Source: JBGAJN01 sp044224905
GTDB lineage: Bacteria > Verrucomicrobiota > Verrucomicrobiia > Limisphaerales > JBGAJN01
Direction of reading: 5' to 3'
Length of the DNA: 64,000 bases
NCBI GenBank assembly: GCA_044224905.1
Contig: JBGAJN010000003.1
Coordinates: 62,001 to 126,000 of the forward strand
Part shown: positions 9,497-17,440 of the stretch, piece by piece
How the letters are laid out: each line of letters opens with the position of its first letter
Numbering within the stretch: the stretch's first letter is position 1
Program-made: the position numbers and the translations under genes
The notes under the pieces: model-generated
Told to the model about the DNA's origin: nothing
Database searches by the model: none
What the model saw: the letters and a program-made list of their open reading frames with translations, nothing else

Positions 9497-10075
9497 TCAG
9501 TGGCAGCTTTTGCCGTGGCGCTTGAACTGCCAGTAGTTATACGGCAGCGGCGCGAGGAATCCAGCAGTCACGGAAATCGCCAGGGCCGTCCAATAGAATG
9601 GATCGCTGAGCGGCACGCGTCCACCGGTGAGCATTAAGTCGGTGGCGTTGGCGGCGGCTTCCATTCCCACCATCGATAGGAAGCTCATCGAGAACGCGGT
9701 GGTGAAAGCCGCGCGCCACGCAAAACCTTCCCGCCAGCGGAGCATCGAGCTCTCGAACAGGACGGAGGTGATGAGTCCCGCGATCATGCCGAGCGGCATC
9801 GTCAACGACATCGGCGCCGCCGGGTAGAATAACTGGAAGCCGACGATGACCGCGATGTCTCCAATCATGCAGCCGATGAGGCAGTTCAAGGTATTGCGGG
9901 CCGCTTTGCGCCATGCGGCGCCGTCAGTCCAGAAGCCGACATGGGGATTGGCGGTGACGTTTGGGGTCGGGTTGAAGCCAGTAAACTGTGGCGAACTGGG
10001 CCGACAGCAGGCGGCGGGGGCATCCTCGTATCCGTGGCGGGGCATCGTGCAGGTGGCGTGCATGGGCGTTTTCAT
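9497..10075 (-). CDS. DUF4396 domain membrane protein, Cys/His-rich termini
   Basis: From ATG at 10075 (preferred over TTG at 10099) the product is 192 residues with about four membrane helices. The region WRKAARNTLNCLIGCMIGDIAVIVGF fits DUF4396. Potential metal ligands sit at both ends: HATCTMPRHGYEDAPAACC at the N-terminus and KRHGKSCH at the C-terminus, plus NCLIGC at the start of the first helix. The function of DUF4396 is unknown. Tight linkage to a Cys-rich ECF sigma gene suggests a metal-related role, possibly transport or sequestration; this is inference. Confidence 0.75.
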   Translation of the reverse strand: MKTPMHATCTMPRHGYEDAPAACCRPSSPQFTGFNPTPNVTANPHVGFWTDGAAWRKAARNTLNCLIGCMIGDIAVIVGFQLFYPAAPMSLTMPLGMIAGLITSVLFESSMLRWREGFAWRAAFTTAFSMSFLSMVGMEAAANATDLMLTGGRVPLSDPFYWTALAISVTAGFLAPLPYNYWQFKRHGKSCH

Positions 10076-10320
10076 AGTTGATGTTTTTATTTTAACCAAG
10101 CTGACGCAGGTGTTGCGGGGACATTACAGTTGAAATTCAGCGCATCGTCGGAACGGCCCATCGCTTCTGACTGGCACAGATATTTGCATCCACCGGGCCG
10201 ACGCTCGTGCTGAAAACTCCTGAACCTCTGTGGGCCGTCGTCCTCGCGGACTCCTCAATCCTGGTCTGAGTTGTAACTTCGAATTGCGTGCGCGTCCGCG
10301 GGACGACATCTTTGGCCGCC

Positions 10321-10785
10321 ATGGAAAACATTTGGCAGCGCGATTCGGTGATCGCCCACAGCGCGGTGCTCGCCCGCAGTTACCGGCGTTTCACAGGACG
10401 CGATTTGTTGCCGGGCCTCTTCAATCCGTTGGGGCTGTCGCGAAATCTTTTCGCCGCGCCTTTCGTGCTGGTGTCGCACGGCACTGAAGCCGACCCGGTG
10501 CTGAACTACGGCAATGCCGCCGCGCTCGCGCTGTGGGAAATGTCGTGGGAGGAACTCACGCGCACGCCGTCGCGTCTCACGGCCGAAGCCCCGTTGCGCG
10601 AGGAGCGGGCGCGATTGCTCTCGGCGGTCACGGCGAACGGATTCATCGATGATTATTCTGGCGTGCGCATTTCCAAATCCGGCCGGCGTTTCCGCATCAC
10701 TCAAGCGACGGTTTGGAATTTGGTCACCGAACGTGGCGAGCCCTGTGGACAGGCGGCAACATTCAGTCATTGGGAAAGTTTATGA
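10321..10785 (+). CDS. MEKHLA domain protein
   Basis: Beginning at ATG 10321, the roughly 154-residue protein matches the MEKHLA domain along its whole length. Conserved pieces are FVLVSHGTEADPVLNYGNAAALALW, a PSRLTAE segment, and YSGVRISKSGRRFRI followed by VWN and GQAATFSHWESL. MEKHLA is a PAS-related fold first noted at the C-terminus of plant HD-ZIP III proteins; bacterial stand-alone versions have no assigned role. The upstream in-frame GTG at 10288 is possible but adds no conserved residues. rlmN follows about 90 bases later on the same strand. Confidence 0.8.
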   Translation: MENIWQRDSVIAHSAVLARSYRRFTGRDLLPGLFNPLGLSRNLFAAPFVLVSHGTEADPVLNYGNAAALALWEMSWEELTRTPSRLTAEAPLREERARLLSAVTANGFIDDYSGVRISKSGRRFRITQATVWNLVTERGEPCGQAATFSHWESL

Positions 10786-10874
10786 TGCGTCAGGCGGGCG
10801 GCCATTTCACCGTCGAGCCAATGTGCAATTCTGGATCGCAAGCTCGCCCCGCAATCGCCACACTTTAAGGCGAC

Positions 10875-11978
10875 ATGACGACCGTTGCTGCAGTCACCAC
10901 CGCGCCGCGTTCGCTCCTCGATCTAACGTTTGCGGAGCTGGAACAGGAATTCGTCGCGTCCGGATTGCGGCCGTTCCACGCGCGTCCGCTGTGGCGCGCG
11001 TTGCATCGCGAGCTCAAAAATGAGCTGACCGGAGATCCCGATTTTCTTCCGCCGTTGCAACGTTGGCTGGCAGCGCACGTGGGCGAGGGGCGACGTTTCG
11101 TCATCGAGTCGCCGAGCGAAACTGCGGACATCGCGAGCGCGGATGGGTTGACGCGCAAGTTCCTCCTCCGTCTCGCGGACGGTCAGACGATCGAGACGGT
11201 CGTGATGGGTTTCACGGGGCGTCACACGGCGTGCGTGAGCACGCAGGCGGGCTGCGCGATGGGCTGCGTTTTTTGCGCCACGGGCCAGATGGGTTTCGTG
11301 CGGCATCTGCGGCCGAGCGAAATCGTCGCGCAAGTCCGGCATGCGCAACGTGCCCTTCGCGCCGCGGGTCACGCTGGGCTGCGCAATCTGGTGCTCATGG
11401 GCATGGGCGAGCCGTTGCACAATTACGACGCGGTCATGACCGCGCTGGAAATCATCTCGGATCGCGGCGGGTTGAACATTGGCCCGAGCCGCATTTCCAT
11501 CAGCACCGTGGGCGTGGTGCCGGGCATTCTGCGAATGGCCGCCGAGCGCCGTCCGTATCTTCTCGCGGTCAGCTTGCATGGCGCGACGGAGGAGGAGCGC
11601 TCGGCGTTGGTGCCGGCGAGCCGTCGCTGGCCGTTGGCGGAACTGATGGACGCCTGCCGCACGTATGTTGCCCAAACGGGGCAGCACATTTTCTTCGAGT
11701 GGACGTTGATCGCCGGCACGAACGATTCGCCCGCGCAGGCGGAGCGCTTGGCGAAATTGCTCGCGGGGCTCGATTCGCACGTGAATCTGATCCCGCTCAA
11801 TCCCACCGGCGGCTTCGCGGGAACCGCTGCGGACTCAGACGCGGCGAAGGTGTTTCAGAAAGTTCTGCAGGCGTCGGGAATTCCGAGCACGATCCGGCAA
11901 CGTCGCGGCATCGACGTCGCGGCGGGGTGTGGGCAATTGCGCGCGGAGAAATCGCGCACGGAAACGCTGCGAAGTTGA
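10875..11978 (+). CDS. rlmN: 23S rRNA (adenine2503-C2)-methyltransferase RlmN
   Basis: A radical-SAM enzyme that methylates C2 of A2503 in 23S rRNA and also A37 in some tRNAs. The [4Fe-4S] motif is C127-AMG-C131-VF-C134; the other catalytic cysteine lies near the C-terminus in AAGCGQLR. Further family markers are MGMGEPLHNYD (SAM site), SISTVGVVPGI and LIPLNP. The 367-residue length is normal. It is followed by the engB frame with only a short gap, and the two may be cotranscribed. Confidence 0.95.
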   Translation: MTTVAAVTTAPRSLLDLTFAELEQEFVASGLRPFHARPLWRALHRELKNELTGDPDFLPPLQRWLAAHVGEGRRFVIESPSETADIASADGLTRKFLLRLADGQTIETVVMGFTGRHTACVSTQAGCAMGCVFCATGQMGFVRHLRPSEIVAQVRHAQRALRAAGHAGLRNLVLMGMGEPLHNYDAVMTALEIISDRGGLNIGPSRISISTVGVVPGILRMAAERRPYLLAVSLHGATEEERSALVPASRRWPLAELMDACRTYVAQTGQHIFFEWTLIAGTNDSPAQAERLAKLLAGLDSHVNLIPLNPTGGFAGTAADSDAAKVFQKVLQASGIPSTIRQRRGIDVAAGCGQLRAEKSRTETLRS

Positions 11979-12092
11979 ACTGTCTTGCGGCGCGGCTGCG
12001 TCGGATGGGCGTGGGGCGTGCGAACGCGTTCCGCAAATTGGTTGTATCAGTTGAAGGGAATTGCTGCGACAGTGGGGCGTCGGGTTGCCATC

Positions 12093-12770
12093 GTGAAAAT
12101 TTCATCCGCCATTTTTGACTGCAGCGCTCCGGATCTGGATTCGTGTCCGGACGAGTCGTTGCCCGAATTCGCCTTCATCGGGCGATCCAACGTCGGCAAG
12201 TCGTCGCTGTTGAATCTGCTCGCGGGCCGGCGCGATCTGGCGCGCGTTTCGCCCACGCCAGGGTTCACGAAACTGCTGAACTTTTTCACGATGAGCAAAC
12301 GTTGGCGTCTCGTGGATCTGCCGGGTTACGGCTACGCCCACGTGGCGCGCAAGGACAGCGCGCGGTTCAACGAAGCGGTGATCAATTACTTGAAACACCG
12401 GCCGAATCTCTATCTGGTGTTCGCGTTGATTGACTCGGGTTTGCCGCCGCAAGCGATCGATCTGGAATTCGTCGAGTGGCTGTGCACGAACGACGTTCCG
12501 TTCGCACTCGTCTTCACGAAGACCGATCGCGCGAAGCCGGCCAAGGTGCAGGCGAACATTGACGCCTTCACGACGCACATGTCGGGCTGGACCGCGATGC
12601 GTCCGGAAATTTTCAAATGCTCCGCGACGGCGCGCCACGGCCGGACGGAGTTGCTCGCGTTCATCGAAAAAGAACTGGCCGACCTGAAGAATGACGAGGC
12701 GCTCGAGTCAGAAGCGTCGTCTGACGATGGGACGACTTCGCCGGGAACTTTGCCCGGCAACGGTCAATAG
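12093..12770 (+). CDS. engB: ribosome biogenesis GTPase EngB (YihA/YsxC)
   Basis: A GTPase needed for late assembly of the large ribosomal subunit. P-loop GRSNVGKSS is at about residues 30-38, G3 is DLPGYGYA, G4 is FTKTD, and the C-terminal switch region reads CSATARHG. I place the start at GTG 12093 (VKISSAIFD), matching the usual EngB N-terminus, rather than the far-upstream start at 11985, whose extra 36 residues look like translated spacer. An acidic, Ser-rich tail of about 25 residues extends beyond the GTPase domain. Confidence 0.92.
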   Translation: MKISSAIFDCSAPDLDSCPDESLPEFAFIGRSNVGKSSLLNLLAGRRDLARVSPTPGFTKLLNFFTMSKRWRLVDLPGYGYAHVARKDSARFNEAVINYLKHRPNLYLVFALIDSGLPPQAIDLEFVEWLCTNDVPFALVFTKTDRAKPAKVQANIDAFTTHMSGWTAMRPEIFKCSATARHGRTELLAFIEKELADLKNDEALESEASSDDGTTSPGTLPGNGQ

Positions 12771-12786
12771 CGACCTCTGACTCCAT

Positions 12787-12804
12787 CGGAGCGTAAGGGC
12801 TCCG
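12787..12804. repeat. short hairpin upstream of the metallopeptidase gene
   Basis: CGGAGC-GTAAGG-GCTCCG forms a perfect 6-bp hairpin ending 10 bases before the ATG at 12815. Part of it (GGAG) could serve as a ribosome-binding sequence, so the hairpin might mask it. It may equally be another small palindromic repeat. Confidence 0.4.
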
Positions 12805-12814
12805 CTCACTCCGT

Positions 12815-13885
12815 ATGAAAGCGTTCCAATGCGATCACTGCGGCGGTCTCGTGTTCTTCGAGAACGTGCAGTGCCTCAAGTGCGGTCGCGCGCTGGGGTT
12901 CATCCCGGAGCTGATTGACTTGAGCACGCTCGAACCGGCATCTGCTGACACGTGGCGGGCGATTGCGCCCGCAGCGCAAGGGTCCATCTACCGGCAATGT
13001 CGCAACGGCACGCAGCATCAAATCTGCAATTGGCTGGTGCGCGTCGAGGACGCGAATCCGTTCTGCGTGGCGTGCCGGTTGAATGACGTGATTCCCAATC
13101 TCGACGTGCGGGGAAACCTCGAGCGCTGGCGCAAGCTTGAAGCGGCCAAGCGCCGGATCGTTTACACCTTGATGCGACTCGGGCTTTCGATGAACGGCGT
13201 GAGCGCTGAAAATCGCCCGCCGTTGCGGTTTCGTTTTCTTGGAAATTCCTTTTACGGTCCGATGCTGTTGACGGGGCACAGTCAAGGTGCGGTCACGGTG
13301 AACATCGCCGAGGCCGACGACGAAGAGCGGGAGCGGTTGCGCGTTCATCTTCACGAGCCATATCGGACGTTGCTCGGACATTTGCGCCACGAGGTCGCGC
13401 ATTACTACTGGGACCAGTTGATCTCCTGGACGCCGCGGCTGGCGCGCTTTCGCGAACTCTTCGGCAACGAGGAGTTCAATTACGATCTCGCGCTTTGGGA
13501 ACATTACCAATACGGCCCGCCCACCGACTGGCAGTCGCACTTCATCAGCGCCTACGCGAGTGCGCATCCGTGGGAGGACTGGGCGGAAACGTGGGCGCAC
13601 TACCTGCACATCATCGACACGGTCGAAACGGCCGCGAGCTTCGGCATCACGCTTCATCCCACGCATCCCGACGCGAAAGCGATGACGGCCGATCCGATGA
13701 CAGTGACCGATCCGAACGTGAGCTTTGATCGGGTGCTCGCGCAGTGGCTGCCGCTAACCTGCGCGTTGAATTCGTTGAATCGTGGAATGGGATTTCCCGA
13801 CCTTTATCCGTTCGTGTTGTCGGGACCGGCGATCGAGAAGATGAAATTTGTCCACGAGGTGGTGCACGCGGCGAGGCGGAGGTAG
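12815..13885 (+). CDS. zinc-ribbon / putative zinc metallopeptidase
   Basis: The 356-residue protein opens with a zinc ribbon (CDHCGG...CLKCGRALGF), has a second Cys pair (QICNW...FCVACR), and then a peptidase-like domain with the zincin motif HEVAH at about residues 192-196. A downstream HPWEDWAETWAHYLHIIDT segment supplies a plausible third ligand. It corresponds to the family annotated as 'zinc-binding metallopeptidase' of unknown substrate. No signal peptide is present, so it is probably cytoplasmic. It ends 12 bases from the convergent phage-tail-like gene. Confidence 0.8.
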   Translation: MKAFQCDHCGGLVFFENVQCLKCGRALGFIPELIDLSTLEPASADTWRAIAPAAQGSIYRQCRNGTQHQICNWLVRVEDANPFCVACRLNDVIPNLDVRGNLERWRKLEAAKRRIVYTLMRLGLSMNGVSAENRPPLRFRFLGNSFYGPMLLTGHSQGAVTVNIAEADDEERERLRVHLHEPYRTLLGHLRHEVAHYYWDQLISWTPRLARFRELFGNEEFNYDLALWEHYQYGPPTDWQSHFISAYASAHPWEDWAETWAHYLHIIDTVETAASFGITLHPTHPDAKAMTADPMTVTDPNVSFDRVLAQWLPLTCALNSLNRGMGFPDLYPFVLSGPAIEKMKFVHEVVHAARRR

Positions 13886-13897
13886 GGCTGCTTTGGG

Positions 13898-14317
13898 CTA
13901 CTCGATCTCGAGCCGTTCGTAGCTGAGCGTCAATTCCTCCATCGCCATGTCGGTGCCCTTCGCGTTCAACGGTCCGCTGGTGTGTTTAATGATCCGGGCG
14001 CCGGTGAGTTTCCACGTCTGCGCGAAAGAGCTGCGATCTTCCTTCTGACGCGAGATGACGACGATGCGCTTGGCGTTGGCGTTTCCCGCGCGAAGCTCGT
14101 TCATCCACGCGCTGAATTCTGACGACGCAACAACGCCGCGTTTCAGTGTCACGTCAGTCGTCTTGCGGAGGCCGGGAACCTTGCCGGCGACCATCGACGG
14201 ATTGACGGCGGAACATTCCTGAAAGTCCGCGGTGAACGGAGCTGAGTTGCTGGTGCCGAATTTCACGAGAAAATTGAACTGTGCGTAGGGATGGTTGCGT
14301 TGGAAGTTCATAATCAT
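13898..14317 (-). CDS. phage tail tube-like protein (T4 gp19 family), orphan
   Basis: The 139 residues carry hallmarks of the conserved phage tail protein family (T4 gp19-like): the N-terminal YAQFNFLVKFG, FQECSAV, KVPGLRKTTDVTLKRGVV, W in EFSAWMNEL, RIVVISRQ, and the C-terminal LNAKGTDMAMEELTLSYERLEIE. These proteins build the inner tube of contractile tails and of extracellular contractile injection systems. No sheath, baseplate, spike or AAA+ ATPase gene is nearby, so this copy stands alone beside ordinary genes. ATG at 14317 and at 14311 are both possible starts. Confidence 0.8.
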   Translation of the reverse strand: MIMNFQRNHPYAQFNFLVKFGTSNSAPFTADFQECSAVNPSMVAGKVPGLRKTTDVTLKRGVVASSEFSAWMNELRAGNANAKRIVVISRQKEDRSSFAQTWKLTGARIIKHTSGPLNAKGTDMAMEELTLSYERLEIE

Positions 14318-14445
14318 TCGAAGAACTCTCGGAACAAACTCGCAGCGATCGAATTCGTGCGCAATCGCAACCGTTGTTCAATCCTTCCCAGGAATTGTGA
14401 CACCGACTGGTCTTTTGGGAGCTGGAGAATTACGTGCCCGGGAAC

Positions 14446-14477
14446 GAAAAACCCGCACGAGGGTTATCGTGCGGGTT
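14446..14477 (-). terminator. intrinsic terminator of the His/Thr-rich gene
   Basis: Read on the minus strand this is AACCCGCACGA, loop TAACCC, then TCGTGCGGG followed by TTTTTCG. The 9-bp stem with a T-run lies 30 bases after the stop of the gene at 14507-15085. Confidence 0.85.
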
Positions 14478-14506
14478 GTTTAACGGAAGGAACGAAAGTT
14501 TTGAAA

Positions 14507-15085
14507 TTAGGCCGTGACGTCCAGACCGGTCGTCGGGGCGCTGGTGGTGGTCGACGGAGTTGTAGTTCCAGTGGCCGACGTGTTGGTGCTCGTGACCGGA
14601 GTCGTCGGTGTTGTCACCGGCGTTGTCGGCGTAGTTGTTGTGGTCGAGCTGGAAGTATCGTCGCCATCGTGATGATGGTGATGGTGATGATGTGCGCGGT
14701 GCGCGCTCCGCATGTCGTGCGTCAATGCGCGGAAAGATTGTTTAGCGGCGGAAAGATCGCCGGACTCGAGTGCAGTTCCGATTGCGGCGAGGTCTTTGCC
14801 GAGTTTGGTGTCTGGCGCGAACGGATTCTTGCCGTTCTTGTCGCTGACGTTTTGGAGATCCTTTTGGAGGGAAGCGAACGCCTTCCTTGCATCGTCCAGA
14901 TTGCCGGCCTTCAGCGCATGGCGCAGGTCATTGAGATCGTGCGCTCGCTGGCTGACTTCACTGCCGACCGTTCCGCGCGGATCCGCTTTCGCTGGTTTGG
15001 CGCCGCCGGAACCGTCGACGGGCGCGGTGCTGCCGGACGCGGAGCTGGTGAAGCTGATCGACACGTAGGAGATCGAAATATTCAT
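14507..15085 (-). CDS. hypothetical protein, two helical repeats, His8 tract and Thr/Ser tail
   Basis: The product has 192 residues and no signal peptide. Two copies of a helix-turn-helix-like unit are visible: DLRHALKAGNLDDARKAFAS and, about 45 residues later, AIGTALESGDLSAAKQSFRA. Then come HRAHHHHHHHH, an acidic DGDD, and a C-terminal tail made almost wholly of Thr, Ser, Pro and Val. The helical unit is seen in hypothetical proteins of soil bacteria; function unknown. The histidine run could bind Ni or Zn. The gene has its own terminator. Confidence 0.6.
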   Translation of the reverse strand: MNISISYVSISFTSSASGSTAPVDGSGGAKPAKADPRGTVGSEVSQRAHDLNDLRHALKAGNLDDARKAFASLQKDLQNVSDKNGKNPFAPDTKLGKDLAAIGTALESGDLSAAKQSFRALTHDMRSAHRAHHHHHHHHDGDDTSSSTTTTTPTTPVTTPTTPVTSTNTSATGTTTPSTTTSAPTTGLDVTA

Positions 15086-15204
15086 AAATCGGCGGACTGG
15101 CGTGTGGCCATCCTTGCCTGAATGAATATCGGCTTACTGCTGGCGGAGCTTTAAAACGGGGAGCGACTCGGCGGAAAATTCTTTCACCAAGAAGACCGCG
15201 GTCG

Positions 15205-16095
15205 TCAGTAAAGATACGATGGCGTCCATGCGCCTTGAGGATCTTCGTAAGGGCCGCTCGTCATGAGCGTAAGGACTTTCCCGAGCCGATGTCCGGCGGC
15301 CAAAGCGCCGTGATACAGATCCGTTTGGCGCATTGGACAGAGACAGGCTGCTGAACCCGGCGGAAGACTGCGCGCAGCTTCGCCGAACAATGCCAGCGCA
15401 TCGTCCGCGGTTTCAGCCGCGGTGTGTCCGAGTTTGCCGGGGAGAAAGTAACCGGACAGGCGACCGGCGCGTTCGCGAACGAAGAGCGGCATTCCGATGG
15501 AAGTCCAAAACTTGAGTTCGTTCACGCGACTGGCGCGATAATGGCGACGCCCGAGTTCCTCGATCGCCGGAAAGTCTTCGGCGGTGAACGCGCGCACCGA
15601 GGGATCGATTTGCAGGCTCGCCTTCAGCGTCATGAACGCAACCGGCTCGCGTACCTCGAAGCCGAGCGAGGCATAGAGCGGAGCGGACGTGGTGTTGATC
15701 GCTTCCTGGATCAGCCGCACTTGGCGGATGCCGCGGCGTTGCGCTTCATCGATCACTGCCTGCATCAACGCGCGACCGACGCGTTTGCCTTGGTGTGCGG
15801 GATCGACCGTGATCGGTCCGACGCCGCTCACTTCGTCCATCAACGTGAGATAATTCGATCCGGCGAGCTGACCGTCGACGCGCGCCGCGACAGCGTAAAT
15901 TTCCGGACGTGAGGCGAACAGCGCGACGACCATTTGGGCGTATTGAATATCAGGAAAATCCCGCGGAACGGCATGTCGGTCGTGAAGTTGCCCGAAAGCC
16001 TCGTAACAGATGCGAGCCAGTTCCGGCGTGTGCTCGGGCTCCGGTCGGAAAATTTCAACACGATCTTTTCCGGTGGTGGTGGGCGAAGTTTTCAT
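15205..16095 (-). CDS. GNAT family N-acetyltransferase
   Basis: I place the start at ATG 16095 (MKTSPTTTGKD), giving 296 residues. The frame is open to 16536, but that would overlap the divergent MsrBA gene and has no conserved content. The acetyl-CoA motif is VDPAHQGKRVGRALMQAVID, followed by the NTTSAPLYASLGFEV motif of GNAT proteins. The second half (about 160-296) is a weaker GNAT-like or cofactor-free domain (VRAFTAEDFPAIEEL...). The substrate is unknown. The divergent spacing of about 175 bases to msrBA probably holds promoters for both genes. Confidence 0.85.
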   Translation of the reverse strand: MKTSPTTTGKDRVEIFRPEPEHTPELARICYEAFGQLHDRHAVPRDFPDIQYAQMVVALFASRPEIYAVAARVDGQLAGSNYLTLMDEVSGVGPITVDPAHQGKRVGRALMQAVIDEAQRRGIRQVRLIQEAINTTSAPLYASLGFEVREPVAFMTLKASLQIDPSVRAFTAEDFPAIEELGRRHYRASRVNELKFWTSIGMPLFVRERAGRLSGYFLPGKLGHTAAETADDALALFGEAARSLPPGSAACLCPMRQTDLYHGALAAGHRLGKVLTLMTSGPYEDPQGAWTPSYLY

Positions 16096-16270
16096 GACAA
16101 CGGGAAATTGCCGCGCGCCGCGTGACTTGTAAATGGGACGATTGCATGGGGCGTTCTTCGCACCGTGGATCGACGCCTTCGTCCCGAACGTGGAGAAATC
16201 GCCTTGTAAGCTTTTGCATGCTGGCCCGACCGACGTATAGTGCGACGATCGCACGTTCGGTGTAAAAGTT

Positions 16271-17386
16271 ATGAGAAGCATGAAACTGGTCACCATTATC
16301 GGAATCGGTCTCGCGGCGGCGCTGACCGCAGGCGTCGTTGCGACCCTGAACAGCACAAGCCGCGCGCAGTCGAAGGAAATACCCACCACCCCTGTTGCCA
16401 ACATGAAAGATTTTACCAAGCCCGACCCGTCGGAATTGAAACAGAAACTCACGCCCGAGCAATTCAAGGTCACGCAGCAGTGCGGTACGGAGCCGCCGTT
16501 TAAGAATGCGTATTGGGACAACCACAAGCCCGGCATCTACGTGGATGTCGTGTCCGGCGAACCGCTGTTCAGTTCGCTGGACAAGTTCGACTCGGGCAGC
16601 GGATGGCCGAGTTTCACTCGACCGGTAGTGGGAACAGAAATTGTCGAAAAGAAAGACGTCGCGTTCGGCATGGAACGTGTGGAGGTGCGCTCCAAGAATG
16701 CAGATTCGCATCTCGGACACGTTTTCAACGACGGCCCCGCGCCAACGGGAATGCGCTACTGCATCAACTCCGCTTCGCTGCGTTTCGTGCCCGTTGAAAA
16801 AATGGAAGCCGAAGGGTACGGCGCGCTCCTCCCGCCGTTTGTGAAAGCGGGATTGATTAAAGCCAGCGCGGCTGGTGCCGGCGCGGCGACGACCGCGAGC
16901 AAGCGCGAGACGGCGATCCTTGCGGGCGGTTGCTTCTGGGGGATGGAGGAAATTCTCCGCAAGATTCCTGGCGTGTTGGAAACCACGGTCGGTTACAGCG
17001 GTGGAGCTTTGGCGAATCCGACTTACAAAATGGTGTGCACGGGAATGACCGGCCACGCAGAGGCGGTGCAGATTGTGTTTGATCCCTCCAAGCTGACTTA
17101 CGAGCAACTGCTCGGCTACTTCTTCCGCATGCACGATCCGACGACGAAGAACCAACAGCACAACGACATCGGCACGCAGTATCGCTCGGCGATTTTCTAC
17201 ACGAACGAGGAGCAGAAGCAGGCGGCCGAGCGGGTGACGGCGCAGTTCGAGAAATCAGGCCGCTTCAAACGGCCGATTACGACGGAGATTACCAAGGCAT
17301 CGCAGTTCTATTCCGCGGAAGATTATCACCAGAAGTATCTCGTGAAGAATCCCGGCGGCTACAACTGCCACGTGCTGCGGGATTGA
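16271..17386 (+). CDS. msrBA: exported bifunctional methionine sulfoxide reductase MsrB-MsrA
   Basis: An N-terminal membrane or signal segment (LVTIIGIGLAAALTAGVV) sends the protein to the periplasm. MsrB comes first: GSGWPSFTRP, DSHLGHVF, and catalytic Cys164 in MRYCINSASLRF, with Cys71 as the likely resolving residue; the two zinc CxxC pairs of many MsrB proteins are absent. An Ala-rich linker (about 198-210) leads to MsrA with catalytic Cys221 in GGCFWGMEE, plus GYSGG, TGHAEAVQI and YHQKYL. MsrB-first order is the reverse of the more common MsrA-MsrB fusion. It repairs oxidised Met of exported proteins. Confidence 0.93.
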   Translation: MRSMKLVTIIGIGLAAALTAGVVATLNSTSRAQSKEIPTTPVANMKDFTKPDPSELKQKLTPEQFKVTQQCGTEPPFKNAYWDNHKPGIYVDVVSGEPLFSSLDKFDSGSGWPSFTRPVVGTEIVEKKDVAFGMERVEVRSKNADSHLGHVFNDGPAPTGMRYCINSASLRFVPVEKMEAEGYGALLPPFVKAGLIKASAAGAGAATTASKRETAILAGGCFWGMEEILRKIPGVLETTVGYSGGALANPTYKMVCTGMTGHAEAVQIVFDPSKLTYEQLLGYFFRMHDPTTKNQQHNDIGTQYRSAIFYTNEEQKQAAERVTAQFEKSGRFKRPITTEITKASQFYSAEDYHQKYLVKNPGGYNCHVLRD

Positions 17387-17405
17387 TTCCGCTTCAGATT
17401 TCGCG

Positions 17406-17440
17406 CCCGCGTTGTCTTAGGACAGCGCGGGTTTTTCTTT
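17406..17440 (+). terminator. terminator between msrBA and gatA (possibly used by both)
   Basis: CCCGCGTTGTC, loop TTAG, GACAGCGCGGG followed by TTTTTCTTT gives an 11-bp stem with one wobble pair, 20 bases after the msrBA stop. It overlaps the last codons of the convergent gatA. Confidence 0.85.

Noticed and set aside
11985..12092. Upstream start of engB
   Set aside because: The additional 36 residues have no EngB similarity; the GTG at 12093 gives the normal N-terminus.
15205..16536. Long upstream extension of the GNAT gene to 16536
   Set aside because: The first 147 codons overlap the divergent msrBA start and match no GNAT N-terminus; ATG 16095 fits better.
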